Source: Bacteroidia bacterium
Lineage (GTDB): Bacteria; Bacteroidota; Bacteroidia; AKYH767-A; OLB10
DNA: 9,095 nucleotides
Assembly: GCA_025450095.1 (NCBI GenBank)
Contig: JANWID010000064.1
Span: forward strand, 1-9,095
Reading direction: 5' to 3'
Position 1 is the stretch's first letter. Every line of letters starts with the position of its first letter. Positions 1-5,598 of the stretch are shown piece after piece. The notes below the pieces were generated by a model, which was not told the origin of the DNA, did not search any database, and was given only the letters and a program-made list of their open reading frames with translations. A program made the position numbers and the translations under genes.

Positions 1-103
1 CCAGCAGCCCCACAATCTCACCCTGCTCCACATAGATTGAAACATGATCCACCACCACGCGGCTCTTATATCGTTTCACTAAATTCTCAGCTCGTAACAG
101 CAT
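1..103 (-). CDS. lptB: LPS export ABC transporter ATP-binding protein LptB (5' end only)
   Basis: Only the first 34 codons are present; the gene continues past the left edge. The translation begins MLLRAENLVKRYKSRVVVDH and goes on to VEQGEIVGLL. This is the start of an ABC ATPase: a first strand, the A-loop Tyr (Y12) and the EIVGLL segment just before the Walker A motif, which lies outside the window. The RAENLVKxY opening is typical of LptB rather than of a generic transporter. LptB is the cytoplasmic ATPase that powers LptFG to extract lipopolysaccharide from the inner membrane and push it along the Lpt bridge. The ATG at 103 is the natural start. A two-part promoter and a small leader hairpin lie directly upstream. 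No catalytic motif is visible in the fragment, so the assignment rests on N-terminal similarity alone. Confidence 0.8.
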   Translation of the reverse strand, partial: MLLRAENLVKRYKSRVVVDHVSIYVEQGEIVGLL

Positions 104-112
104 AAATTAAAA

Positions 113-131
113 TTTTGGGGAACCCCTAAAA
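113..131 (-). promoter_or_regulatory. Small leader hairpin before lptB
   Basis: On the minus strand TTTTAGGGG is followed by TT and CCCCAAAA, then TTTTAATTT and the lptB ATG. It can fold into a short G-C stem extended by an A-U stem with one bulged A, ending 9 bases before the start codon. It could be a weak terminator for the DUF5686 gene or a structure influencing lptB translation. The 2-nt loop is tight and in practice would open to 4 nt with three G-C pairs, so stability is modest. Confidence 0.25.
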
Positions 132-142
132 GATCGCTTAGA

Positions 143-175
143 CAAATGTAACCACTTTCGGTATATCAGAACAAA
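143..175 (-). promoter_or_regulatory. Candidate Bacteroidota promoter of lptB
   Basis: On the minus strand TTTG (175-172) is followed after 21 bases by TACATTTG (150-143). These match the Bacteroidota sigma-ABfr consensus of a -33 TTTG and a -7 TAnnTTTG at about the right spacing. The predicted start of transcription, near 137, would give lptB a leader of roughly 35 bases. The -33 element lies in the last codons of the upstream DUF5686 gene, so lptB could be expressed independently of it. This is the only site in the window with both elements exact. Confidence 0.5.
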
Positions 176-2652
176 AACTGCAGGCTTCCCCTGATCCCGA
201 ATTTGGTAATATCGGGATTGTCGAGGTATGATAACCGGTACATAAAATCGAAACGGAGAATCTTAAGAATATTCTCCACGCCGAATCCTGCTTCCACATA
301 TGGTTTTGTGGATAATGAACCTACTTCATCAGGATTCACCAGGATATTCTTGTTCGCCTGCGAAAGGCTTCCGTAAACTCCGCGGAGGCTGGCCACCTCG
401 CGCCATTTCAACTTCCGCAATAATGGAATTTTGTCGAGGAAAAATCCTTCGAAATGTTGTACCAGGAATAACGATCCATATTGATCGCTGGTGAATTCAT
501 AATAATTCATCATGTTGAATGCACCATAATCATAAAAATAAGATTCATTTCCCTGGTGAACATTCAGCAATGGATAGGGAACAGTGCCCCAGGTTTTACC
601 ACCTTCAACAGCGATGTAAGTATATCCGAAAGGAGGTACTTTCACTACATCATCAATTTTGGCAATCAGCTTATGATACTGGAAATCGCTCTCAAAAACA
701 TCTTTCAGTCCAGCCGTATAAATCAGCTGTGAAACAGGAAACTCGCTGCCCAGGCTGACTCTACCCGTTTCACCCTCAACGAATTTTTCCTGGTACGCAA
801 AACGTACCTGTATTGTAATTTCAGTGGTGTTGAGCGAATTCTTTACTTCCGAATGCTCTTCATTAGTATAGTAACTGTAATCAAGTTCTCCCAGTGGATG
901 CGGTTTGAGCAAGCCATGCGTAAGCGATAATTTATGTGAGTACCCCGAATACCATTCCTTCTCGTAAAACAAACGGTATCCTTCCAATTGAGTAAGCTTA
1001 TTAGCCGGATTTCTCCTGAAAATTGACGCCAGGATATTATCATCCTGGAAGGCGTTTTCACTTTGCCCCAATTGTGCCACATCATATTTGTACCGCGCCC
1101 CAATGGCTTCCCTGGGTTTGGTTTTCAGGTAATACCGGAATCCTCCCATGTATTTGAATTCCTCGTCTTTTGTTCCATAGGCGACATACCCTTCCAGCCG
1201 CAGCCGGTTGCTGAATTCATTACTTGTACGGCCACCAAATTTGAAACGGTTCCCTTCGATTGCATTGAATGAATACAGAGTAAAGTAAGGACCGATCTCA
1301 AACCATCCCGCATCAATATACCCTGTCACAAACATGGTGATGATGTCCACATATGTTTTAAATGCAGGCAACGATTTGATGGTATCCACCATAAAATAAA
1401 TCTTCTTCTCACGATCACTAAGTGAATCATGGCGCGCAGAGTTCCAGAATTCATCCGGTTTGTTGAATGAACCTTCAAGCACTTTGATATTTTCAGTTCC
1501 CTTGAAAACAGAATCCGGTGCAGGTTGGTTGAATTTAAAATCACGGTACGATGCCGATCTTCTTCCAATCAGCCCGATCCCATCCTTCCTGGCTGCAAAA
1601 TCCACCACCAACAGTTCCTTTATCAGCATCCAGTTGGTATCGTTGATGCGTGAATATTCTTTTACCACAGCAAGATCTTCCACGAAATTGATGTTTGCAT
1701 CTTCAGCAATACGCATATCAATTTTCCGTACGGCAAAAGTTGTATCGTGTATCCAGCAATCGCCGGTGAAAGTCAGCTCCTGTTTTCTCCGGGGTTTAAA
1801 CTTCAGCTTGTAGCACCACTGGTTATCTAAAAAAGCAGAATCGGTCAGATAGTATTTGTAATAAACGGTACCGATATTTGAAATAGGGCTCACAAAGCTT
1901 TTCCCGAAAATGTCAATATAGTTATCGTAAACATCCACATTGGTGTACATATCGCCGAGAAATTGAGTCACTGATTCGTTCTCCAGCCCTGAAACTTTGC
2001 TGGCTTTTATGAATTCACGGCTCTCACGCGGATTGCTTTTGTAATAGAAATCGGATAGTGTTTCTGTTATGAAAAAAGGCAGGAAGGGTTTGCTGTTCGT
2101 AACGGTACTGTCAATGTTATCGAAAATAAATGCAAAGGGTTTGATCAGTTTCTTGTCCTTAAAGTCGGGAGGAATATCGGTCATGTCGAATTCCATCTTG
2201 CTATACACCTCGTATTGGTATGCATCCAGGTGCTTTTTGTCGTTCTCATCCTTGTGATCGATTACTTTCCGTAACAAAATCAGGGCAGGATTTTCACCAG
2301 CTTTAATAACGACTTCCTTCAGCTCCACTTTACTGACTTTTAAAAGAAAGTTCGCCGTCTGTGAAGTGCCTTTCCTGATTTTAAGTGACACCGGGATATA
2401 ACCTACATACGATGCCGATAGAGAATCGGTAGCCTGGTCTGTTTCCAGGGAATAATTTCCATTAATATCGGTAGTGGTACCTATCCGGGTACCTTTGAAA
2501 GCTACGTTGGCAAACGGGATGGGTTCGTTGGTTAGTGCGTCGGTAACTTTCCCCGAAACAGTAGTCACCTGGCCGGATACCTGGAACCGGAATGCACATA
2601 TTATTAAAGTGCAAAGAAAGATGAAACGCAATCGTTCCGAAAGGTATAGCAT
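166..2652 (-). CDS. DUF5686 family outer-membrane protein with CarboxypepD_reg-like domain
   Basis: The protein has 828 residues from the chosen ATG at 2652. Residues 1-27 form a signal peptide: a Lys/Arg-poor start, the hydrophobic FIFLCTLIICAF core, and VSG before Gln28, a common Bacteroidota mature end. About residues 30-115 form a CarboxypepD_reg-like beta-sandwich (VSGKVTDALTNEPIPFANV, then TDINGNYSL, SYVGY). The DUF5686 region follows, beginning at ENPALILLRKVI (120-131), with the typical KIPLLRKLKWREV (741-753) and GFGVENILKILRFD (789-802) segments near the end. The chain ends in Phe after alternating hydrophobic residues, as in outer-membrane beta-barrels inserted by BamA. The role of the family is unknown; a TonB-receptor-like N-terminal domain suggests surface assembly or transport. 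An in-frame start at 2751 would overlap the upstream gene by 56 bases and put 33 charged residues before the signal peptide, so it is rejected. The upstream cmd gene ends 43 bases away on the same strand, so they may be co-transcribed. Confidence 0.85.
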   Translation of the reverse strand: MLYLSERLRFIFLCTLIICAFRFQVSGQVTTVSGKVTDALTNEPIPFANVAFKGTRIGTTTDINGNYSLETDQATDSLSASYVGYIPVSLKIRKGTSQTANFLLKVSKVELKEVVIKAGENPALILLRKVIDHKDENDKKHLDAYQYEVYSKMEFDMTDIPPDFKDKKLIKPFAFIFDNIDSTVTNSKPFLPFFITETLSDFYYKSNPRESREFIKASKVSGLENESVTQFLGDMYTNVDVYDNYIDIFGKSFVSPISNIGTVYYKYYLTDSAFLDNQWCYKLKFKPRRKQELTFTGDCWIHDTTFAVRKIDMRIAEDANINFVEDLAVVKEYSRINDTNWMLIKELLVVDFAARKDGIGLIGRRSASYRDFKFNQPAPDSVFKGTENIKVLEGSFNKPDEFWNSARHDSLSDREKKIYFMVDTIKSLPAFKTYVDIITMFVTGYIDAGWFEIGPYFTLYSFNAIEGNRFKFGGRTSNEFSNRLRLEGYVAYGTKDEEFKYMGGFRYYLKTKPREAIGARYKYDVAQLGQSENAFQDDNILASIFRRNPANKLTQLEGYRLFYEKEWYSGYSHKLSLTHGLLKPHPLGELDYSYYTNEEHSEVKNSLNTTEITIQVRFAYQEKFVEGETGRVSLGSEFPVSQLIYTAGLKDVFESDFQYHKLIAKIDDVVKVPPFGYTYIAVEGGKTWGTVPYPLLNVHQGNESYFYDYGAFNMMNYYEFTSDQYGSLFLVQHFEGFFLDKIPLLRKLKWREVASLRGVYGSLSQANKNILVNPDEVGSLSTKPYVEAGFGVENILKILRFDFMYRLSYLDNPDITKFGIRGSLQFLF

Positions 2653-2695
2653 ACTCCAGATCCGGTTCAATTCCAAACGAACGAATTTCCGCAAT

Positions 2696-3037
2696 TTAAG
2701 TTTCAATTTGTTCCCAGAATTCCACCGCACGCCGCAAGTGAGGAATAACAATAGTGCCGCCTACAATTGTCGCTATTGAAAACACTTCAAATACTTCTGT
2801 TTTGGAGACACCGCTTTCTTGACATTTTAACAGGTGATATTTGATGCAGTCATCACACCGTAATACCATAGAAGCAACTAACCCGAGCATTTCTTTTGTT
2901 TTCACCGGTAACGCGCCATCCGTATAGGTGTTGGCATCGAGGTTGAAAAGCCGCCGGATTACCAGGTTATCCTCTGAAAGAATCCGCTCGTTCATCCGTG
3001 AACGGTACTCATTAAACTCATCAGGTCCGCTGCTCAT
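2696..3037 (-). CDS. Carboxymuconolactone decarboxylase family protein (AhpD-like)
   Basis: This is a 113-residue all-helical protein. Residues 61-68 read CDDCIKYH, the CxxCxxxH motif of AhpD-like members, and Glu49 lies 12 residues before the first Cys, the spacing seen for the catalytic Glu of AhpD. These residues form the thiol/proton-relay site of alkylhydroperoxidase AhpD; the His between the two Cys in mycobacterial AhpD is Asp63 here. The helix after it (SKTEVFEVFSIATIVGGTIVIPH, 78-100) is the usual second half of the fold. Family members include true decarboxylases and thiol-dependent peroxidases; the CxxC favours a redox role, but the substrate is unknown. The ATG at 3037 gives the normal family length. 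Small single-domain members of this kind usually assemble as oligomers. The gene sits between tatC and lptB, an order I recall as common in Bacteroidota. Confidence 0.85.
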   Translation of the reverse strand: MSSGPDEFNEYRSRMNERILSEDNLVIRRLFNLDANTYTDGALPVKTKEMLGLVASMVLRCDDCIKYHLLKCQESGVSKTEVFEVFSIATIVGGTIVIPHLRRAVEFWEQIET

Positions 3038-3154
3038 GGGTGTAAAAATAATTTATTCCCGCCGTATTCAGTAAGGTGTTTAAAAATCATTTTATAGAAA
3101 TTCAGAATTAAATTATTATCCGGACAAACCGTAAAACTATCGGTGGCTGATGAT

Positions 3155-3162
3155 TATGTTTG
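3155..3162 (+). promoter_or_regulatory. Candidate -7 box of the small membrane protein gene
   Basis: TATGTTTG exactly matches TAnnTTTG and lies only 4 bases before the ATG at 3167, so the transcript would be leaderless or nearly so. No good TTTG is seen at -33. The site lies inside the 24-base extension that would be coding if the GTG at 3143 were used, which argues for the ATG. Confidence 0.35.
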
Positions 3163-3166
3163 CGGC

Positions 3167-3514
3167 ATGATCAAAATAACAAAAATCAGGGAGTATGAAA
3201 ACCTTCATATCCTGTTATGGCTTTTGAAAGATAGCTGTTGGGTATTGAACTGGAAAGTAGGTGGAATTATCATGATTCTGCCAACCATTGCAGTAGCCAT
3301 ATATATAACGTGGCTTTGGAGACATAAAATTTCCGAATTGTTCCACAACCTGGCTGTGTGCTTCTGGATCACTGCAAATTCAGTTTGGATGATCGGTGAG
3401 TTCTATTATGAAGATGGAACGCGACCCATATCCACCATATTTTTTATTGGCGGCCTGCTGTTGATGTTTATTTATTATGTTTTTCTTTTGCCGAAAAAGA
3501 AACAAATAAATTGA
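3167..3514 (+). CDS. Conserved hypothetical small membrane protein, three predicted helices
   Basis: The protein has 115 residues from the ATG at 3167. After a polar N-terminus (MIKITKIREYENLH) there is an amphipathic stretch, LLWLLKDSCWVLNW (16-29). Three hydrophobic segments follow, at about 31-51 (GGIIMILPTIAVAIYITWLW), 59-79 (FHNLAVCFWITANSVWMIGEF) and 89-108 (STIFFIGGLLLMFIYYVFLL), and the tail is basic (PKKKQIN). Residues such as the HNLAVCFWITAN run and GEFYYEDGTRP (77-87) look like conserved sequence rather than random hydrophobic filler, and I recall similar hypothetical proteins in other Bacteroidota. No function is known to me. The gene is alone on the plus strand, divergent from the AhpD-like gene (129 bases apart) and convergent with tatC (9 bases between stop codons). 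A GTG at 3143 would add 8 residues (MADDYVCG); the TAnnTTTG box lying in that stretch favours the ATG. Confidence 0.72.
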   Translation: MIKITKIREYENLHILLWLLKDSCWVLNWKVGGIIMILPTIAVAIYITWLWRHKISELFHNLAVCFWITANSVWMIGEFYYEDGTRPISTIFFIGGLLLMFIYYVFLLPKKKQIN

Positions 3515-3523
3515 ACCTGTCTT

Positions 3524-4351
3524 TTATGCAGCCTGTTCTTTCAATTTTCTTTTCAGAACTGCTGCGGAAACCCAGATTCCGATTTCATACAACAAAAATA
3601 ACGGTATGGCCACCAGCACCTGGCTTGTAACATCCGGCGATGGTGTAATCAATGCTGCGATAATGAGTATAACGACCATCGCATGTTTGCGATAGTTTCT
3701 TAAAAAAACCGGTGTGACCAGTCCAACTTTTGAAAGAAAATAAATAACAACCGGCAATTCAAAAACAACTCCGGATGAAAGGGTGAGCATTGTAACTGTA
3801 GAAATATATGAACCCAGACTGATCTGATTTGCCACTTGCTCACTGATGCGGTAGCTGCCAAGGAAATTAATTGATAGCGGACTGATCACATAATATCCGA
3901 ACAGTACGCCCATGATAAAAAGCAGGGAACTGAAAAAAACCACTCCCCTGCTATATTTTTTTTCCTTCTGTGAAAGTGCAGGTTTTATAAACCGCCAGAT
4001 TTCCCAAATAAAATAAGGAAAGGCCATAACGAATCCGCAAATAAAAGCAGCATACAGGTGCGTTGTGAACTGACCGCTGATATCAATATTGATCAGGCTG
4101 AACGGAATTTCAGTGATGCAAAGATCCAGTGAAAACATTTCCGACAATCTGCAAAGGATCCGGTAAGTAAGAAAATCAGGATTTTTTGCGCCGAGGATTA
4201 TTTTATCGAATAATATTTCCGGATTCAGAAAAGCTATCAATCCGAAAATCACTATGGCAGCAGCCGATCGTACCAGGTGCCAGCGCAGCGCCTCCAGGTG
4301 ATCGAGAAATTGCATTTCCGTATTCGGATCTTTTCGCTTGCCGGAGAACAT
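3524..4351 (-). CDS. tatC: Twin-arginine translocase subunit TatC
   Basis: TatC is the inner-membrane receptor of the Tat pathway; it binds twin-arginine signal peptides and, with TatA/TatB-type partners, exports folded proteins. The 275 residues show the family landmarks: FLDHLEALRWHL (15-26) in the cytoplasmic N-terminus, ISGQFTTHLYAAF (91-103), PYFIWEIWRFIKPALSQKE (112-130) where Glu130 matches the signal-peptide-binding Glu103 of E. coli TatC, VVFELPVVIYFLSKVGLVTP (195-214) with the intramembrane Glu198, and ITPSPDVTSQ (235-244) with Asp240. Six membrane segments can be drawn. The first periplasmic loop (about 43-90) is longer than in E. coli, which I recall as usual for Bacteroidota. The position equal to E. 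coli Glu15 is Ala21, with Glu20 next to it. No tatA is present in the window. The ATG at 4351 is 7 bases after an exact TAnnTTTG box. kdsD lies 200 bases upstream on the same strand. Confidence 0.95.
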   Translation of the reverse strand: MFSGKRKDPNTEMQFLDHLEALRWHLVRSAAAIVIFGLIAFLNPEILFDKIILGAKNPDFLTYRILCRLSEMFSLDLCITEIPFSLINIDISGQFTTHLYAAFICGFVMAFPYFIWEIWRFIKPALSQKEKKYSRGVVFFSSLLFIMGVLFGYYVISPLSINFLGSYRISEQVANQISLGSYISTVTMLTLSSGVVFELPVVIYFLSKVGLVTPVFLRNYRKHAMVVILIIAALITPSPDVTSQVLVAIPLFLLYEIGIWVSAAVLKRKLKEQAA

Positions 4352-4551
4352 AAGTCCGCAAAAGTAGGCTGGATTTCACGATGTCAGAATGCAAATATGC
4401 TATAACCTGGGATAGTTTATTTTAAATAATTAACTGCCAACAACTTAAAAAGGAATCTGCTGTGAATTCTATTTCCGTAAATAAATGAAAATAAATTATT
4501 GAAAAATCATAACTTTCTCATTATAAGCATTATAATTCATGAACTATTTTT
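4352..4551. other. AT-rich spacer between kdsD and tatC
   Basis: No open frame of note lies in these 200 bases. They contain the tatC -7 box and, at 4520-4536, a perfect AT-only 7-bp inverted repeat around GCA (ATTATAA / TTATAAT), 15 bases after the kdsD stop. The repeat has no G-C pairs in the stem and no clean U-run after it, so it is at best a weak 3' structure of kdsD. The 12-mer TTTTAAATAATT occurs at both ends of the spacer (from 4420 and from 4551), which in such AT-rich DNA may be chance. Confidence 0.4.
4359..4366 (-). promoter_or_regulatory. Candidate -7 box of tatC
   Basis: TACTTTTG on the minus strand exactly matches TAnnTTTG and continues as CGG, a context resembling the box before the plus-strand membrane gene (TATGTTTGCGG). 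It ends 7 bases before the tatC ATG, so the predicted transcript has almost no leader. No clear TTTG is found at the -33 position. If real, tatC is not solely dependent on read-through from kdsD. Confidence 0.45.
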
Positions 4552-5517
4552 TTAAATAATTCCCTCCTTCAGCAAATCATGAAGGTGTATAAATCCGTAA
4601 TACTTTTCTCCTTCGGCAACCACCAGCTGCGTAATATTGTTCAGTTTCATTAGCTGGAGTGCATCTACTGCCATGGTATCGGGACTGATTGTTTTAGGAT
4701 TACGGGTCATGATATCAGCAGCGGTGACGGAATTAAATGCGAATTCCTTTTCCATCATTCTGCGTAAATCACCATCGGTAATAATTCCTTTCAGTTTGTC
4801 ATTATCTACAACTGCAGTTGCACCAAGTCTTTTTGAAGAAATCTCCAAAATCACAGTATTCAGCGGGTCAGAAGATTTTACCTGTGGCGTGGGGTTGTGT
4901 GGGTATACGTCGTTTACTTTCAGATAAAGGCGTTTACCGAGCGCACCACCGGGATGATATTTCGCAAAATCATTTCCTGTGAAACCTTTGAAATCAAGAA
5001 GGCAGACAGCCAGTGCATCACCCATAGCCACCTGAGCTGTTGTACTGCTGGTGGGAGCAAGATTATGCGGACAAGCTTCTTTTTCAATGGTAGTATTCAG
5101 CAATAAATCGGATTGTTTTGCCAGGTAAGAATTAACATCGCCAACCATTCCGATGAGCTTGTTTCCTCCTGTTTTTATGAGTGGAACTAACACTTTGATT
5201 TCAGGAGTGTTGCCGCTTTTTGAAATACATATTACTACATCATTATGTTGTATCATTCCAAGATCACCATGAATAGCATCTGCTGCATGCATAAAAACCG
5301 ATGGCGTACCTGTAGAATTCAGTGTAGCAACTATTTTCTGCGCCACAATCGCGCTCTTTCCAATCCCGGTAATGATCACCCGACCTTGCGAAAAATGTAT
5401 TAATTTTACAGCCTCAATAAAATCTTTGTCGATAAATGTTTTTAGTCCACGTATAGCTTCAGTCTCTGTTTCGAGTGTCCGAAGTGCCATTTCGACTATT
5501 TCCAGGTCAGATTTCAA
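4552..5517 (-). CDS. kdsD: D-arabinose-5-phosphate isomerase (KpsF/GutQ family, SIS + CBS pair)
   Basis: The enzyme converts ribulose 5-phosphate to arabinose 5-phosphate, the first step to Kdo of the LPS inner core. Of 321 residues, about 35-170 form the SIS domain: TGIGKSA (50-56, with the conserved Lys54), HGDLG (83-87), ISKSGNTPE (98-106) and EACPHNLAPTSSTT (147-160). FAKYHPGGALGKRL (184-197) is the family signature with His188. Two CBS domains follow, about 201-258 (GIITDGDLRR at 244-253) and 265-320 (IMTRNPKTI). All the expected catalytic motifs are present. The start is uncertain. The codon at 5517 is TTG, chosen because family members usually have about ten residues before the AxxTLxxE helix. 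The only nearby ATG is at 5490 and gives 312 residues. Frame-blocking TAA lies at 5536-5538. The gene is divergent from recQ. Confidence 0.92.
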   Translation of the reverse strand: MKSDLEIVEMALRTLETETEAIRGLKTFIDKDFIEAVKLIHFSQGRVIITGIGKSAIVAQKIVATLNSTGTPSVFMHAADAIHGDLGMIQHNDVVICISKSGNTPEIKVLVPLIKTGGNKLIGMVGDVNSYLAKQSDLLLNTTIEKEACPHNLAPTSSTTAQVAMGDALAVCLLDFKGFTGNDFAKYHPGGALGKRLYLKVNDVYPHNPTPQVKSSDPLNTVILEISSKRLGATAVVDNDKLKGIITDGDLRRMMEKEFAFNSVTAADIMTRNPKTISPDTMAVDALQLMKLNNITQLVVAEGEKYYGFIHLHDLLKEGII

Positions 5518-5532
5518 AATAAAAAAATTTAC

Positions 5533-5565
5533 TTGTTAATATTACGTTAGAATTGTATATATTTA
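5533..5565 (+). promoter_or_regulatory. Candidate recQ promoter
   Basis: TTG at 5533-5535 is followed after 22 bases by TATATTTA at 5558-5565, one base off TAnnTTTG. The predicted start near 5571 leaves a leader of about 28 bases before the recQ ATG. The region is very AT-rich, so chance matches are likely. Confidence 0.3.
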
Positions 5566-5570
5566 TACAA
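5553..5570. promoter_or_regulatory. Palindrome between kdsD and recQ, operator-like
   Basis: TTGTATA (5553-5559) and TATACAA (5564-5570) are a perfect 7-bp inverted repeat around a 4-base centre, TATT. The palindrome covers the candidate -7 box of recQ and lies just downstream of the candidate -7 boxes of kdsD, where a dimeric regulator could affect both. No regulator gene is nearby, and the sequence is AT-rich, so a purely compositional origin is possible. Confidence 0.35.
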
Positions 5571-5587
5571 CAAAATTATCAAATTTA
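5571..5587 (-). promoter_or_regulatory. Candidate kdsD -7 boxes
   Basis: Two exact TAnnTTTG matches lie close together on the minus strand: TAAATTTG (5587-5580) and TAATTTTG (5578-5571). Neither has a clear TTTG at -33. From the nearer one the leader would be about 48 bases to the TTG start of kdsD or 75 to the alternative ATG. Confidence 0.3.
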
Positions 5588-5598
5588 ATAAGAGTGAA

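Noticed and set aside
513..660. Possible repeat or regulatory structure in AT-rich parts of the DUF5686 gene
   Set aside because: Only ordinary codon-level similarity is seen; no direct or inverted repeat stands out.
843..1316. Several open frames of 60-90 codons overlapping the DUF5686 gene
   Set aside because: They are alternative-frame by-products with no recognisable domain, entirely inside a well-supported gene.
2653..2751. Upstream in-frame ATG at 2751 for the DUF5686 gene (33 more residues)
   Set aside because: It would overlap the AhpD-like gene by 56 bases and place a polar stretch before a clear signal peptide; the ATG at 2652 fits better.
3143..3166. GTG start adding eight residues to the small membrane protein
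   Set aside because: The stretch contains an exact TAnnTTTG box, and the ATG at 3167 begins the recognisable sequence.
4520..4536. ATTATAA-GCA-TTATAAT as a kdsD terminator
   Set aside because: The stem has only A-U pairs and no proper U-run follows; noted only as part of the spacer.
4637..5106. Plus-strand frames opposite kdsD
   Set aside because: They are antisense to conserved SIS and CBS motifs and have no domain content of their own.
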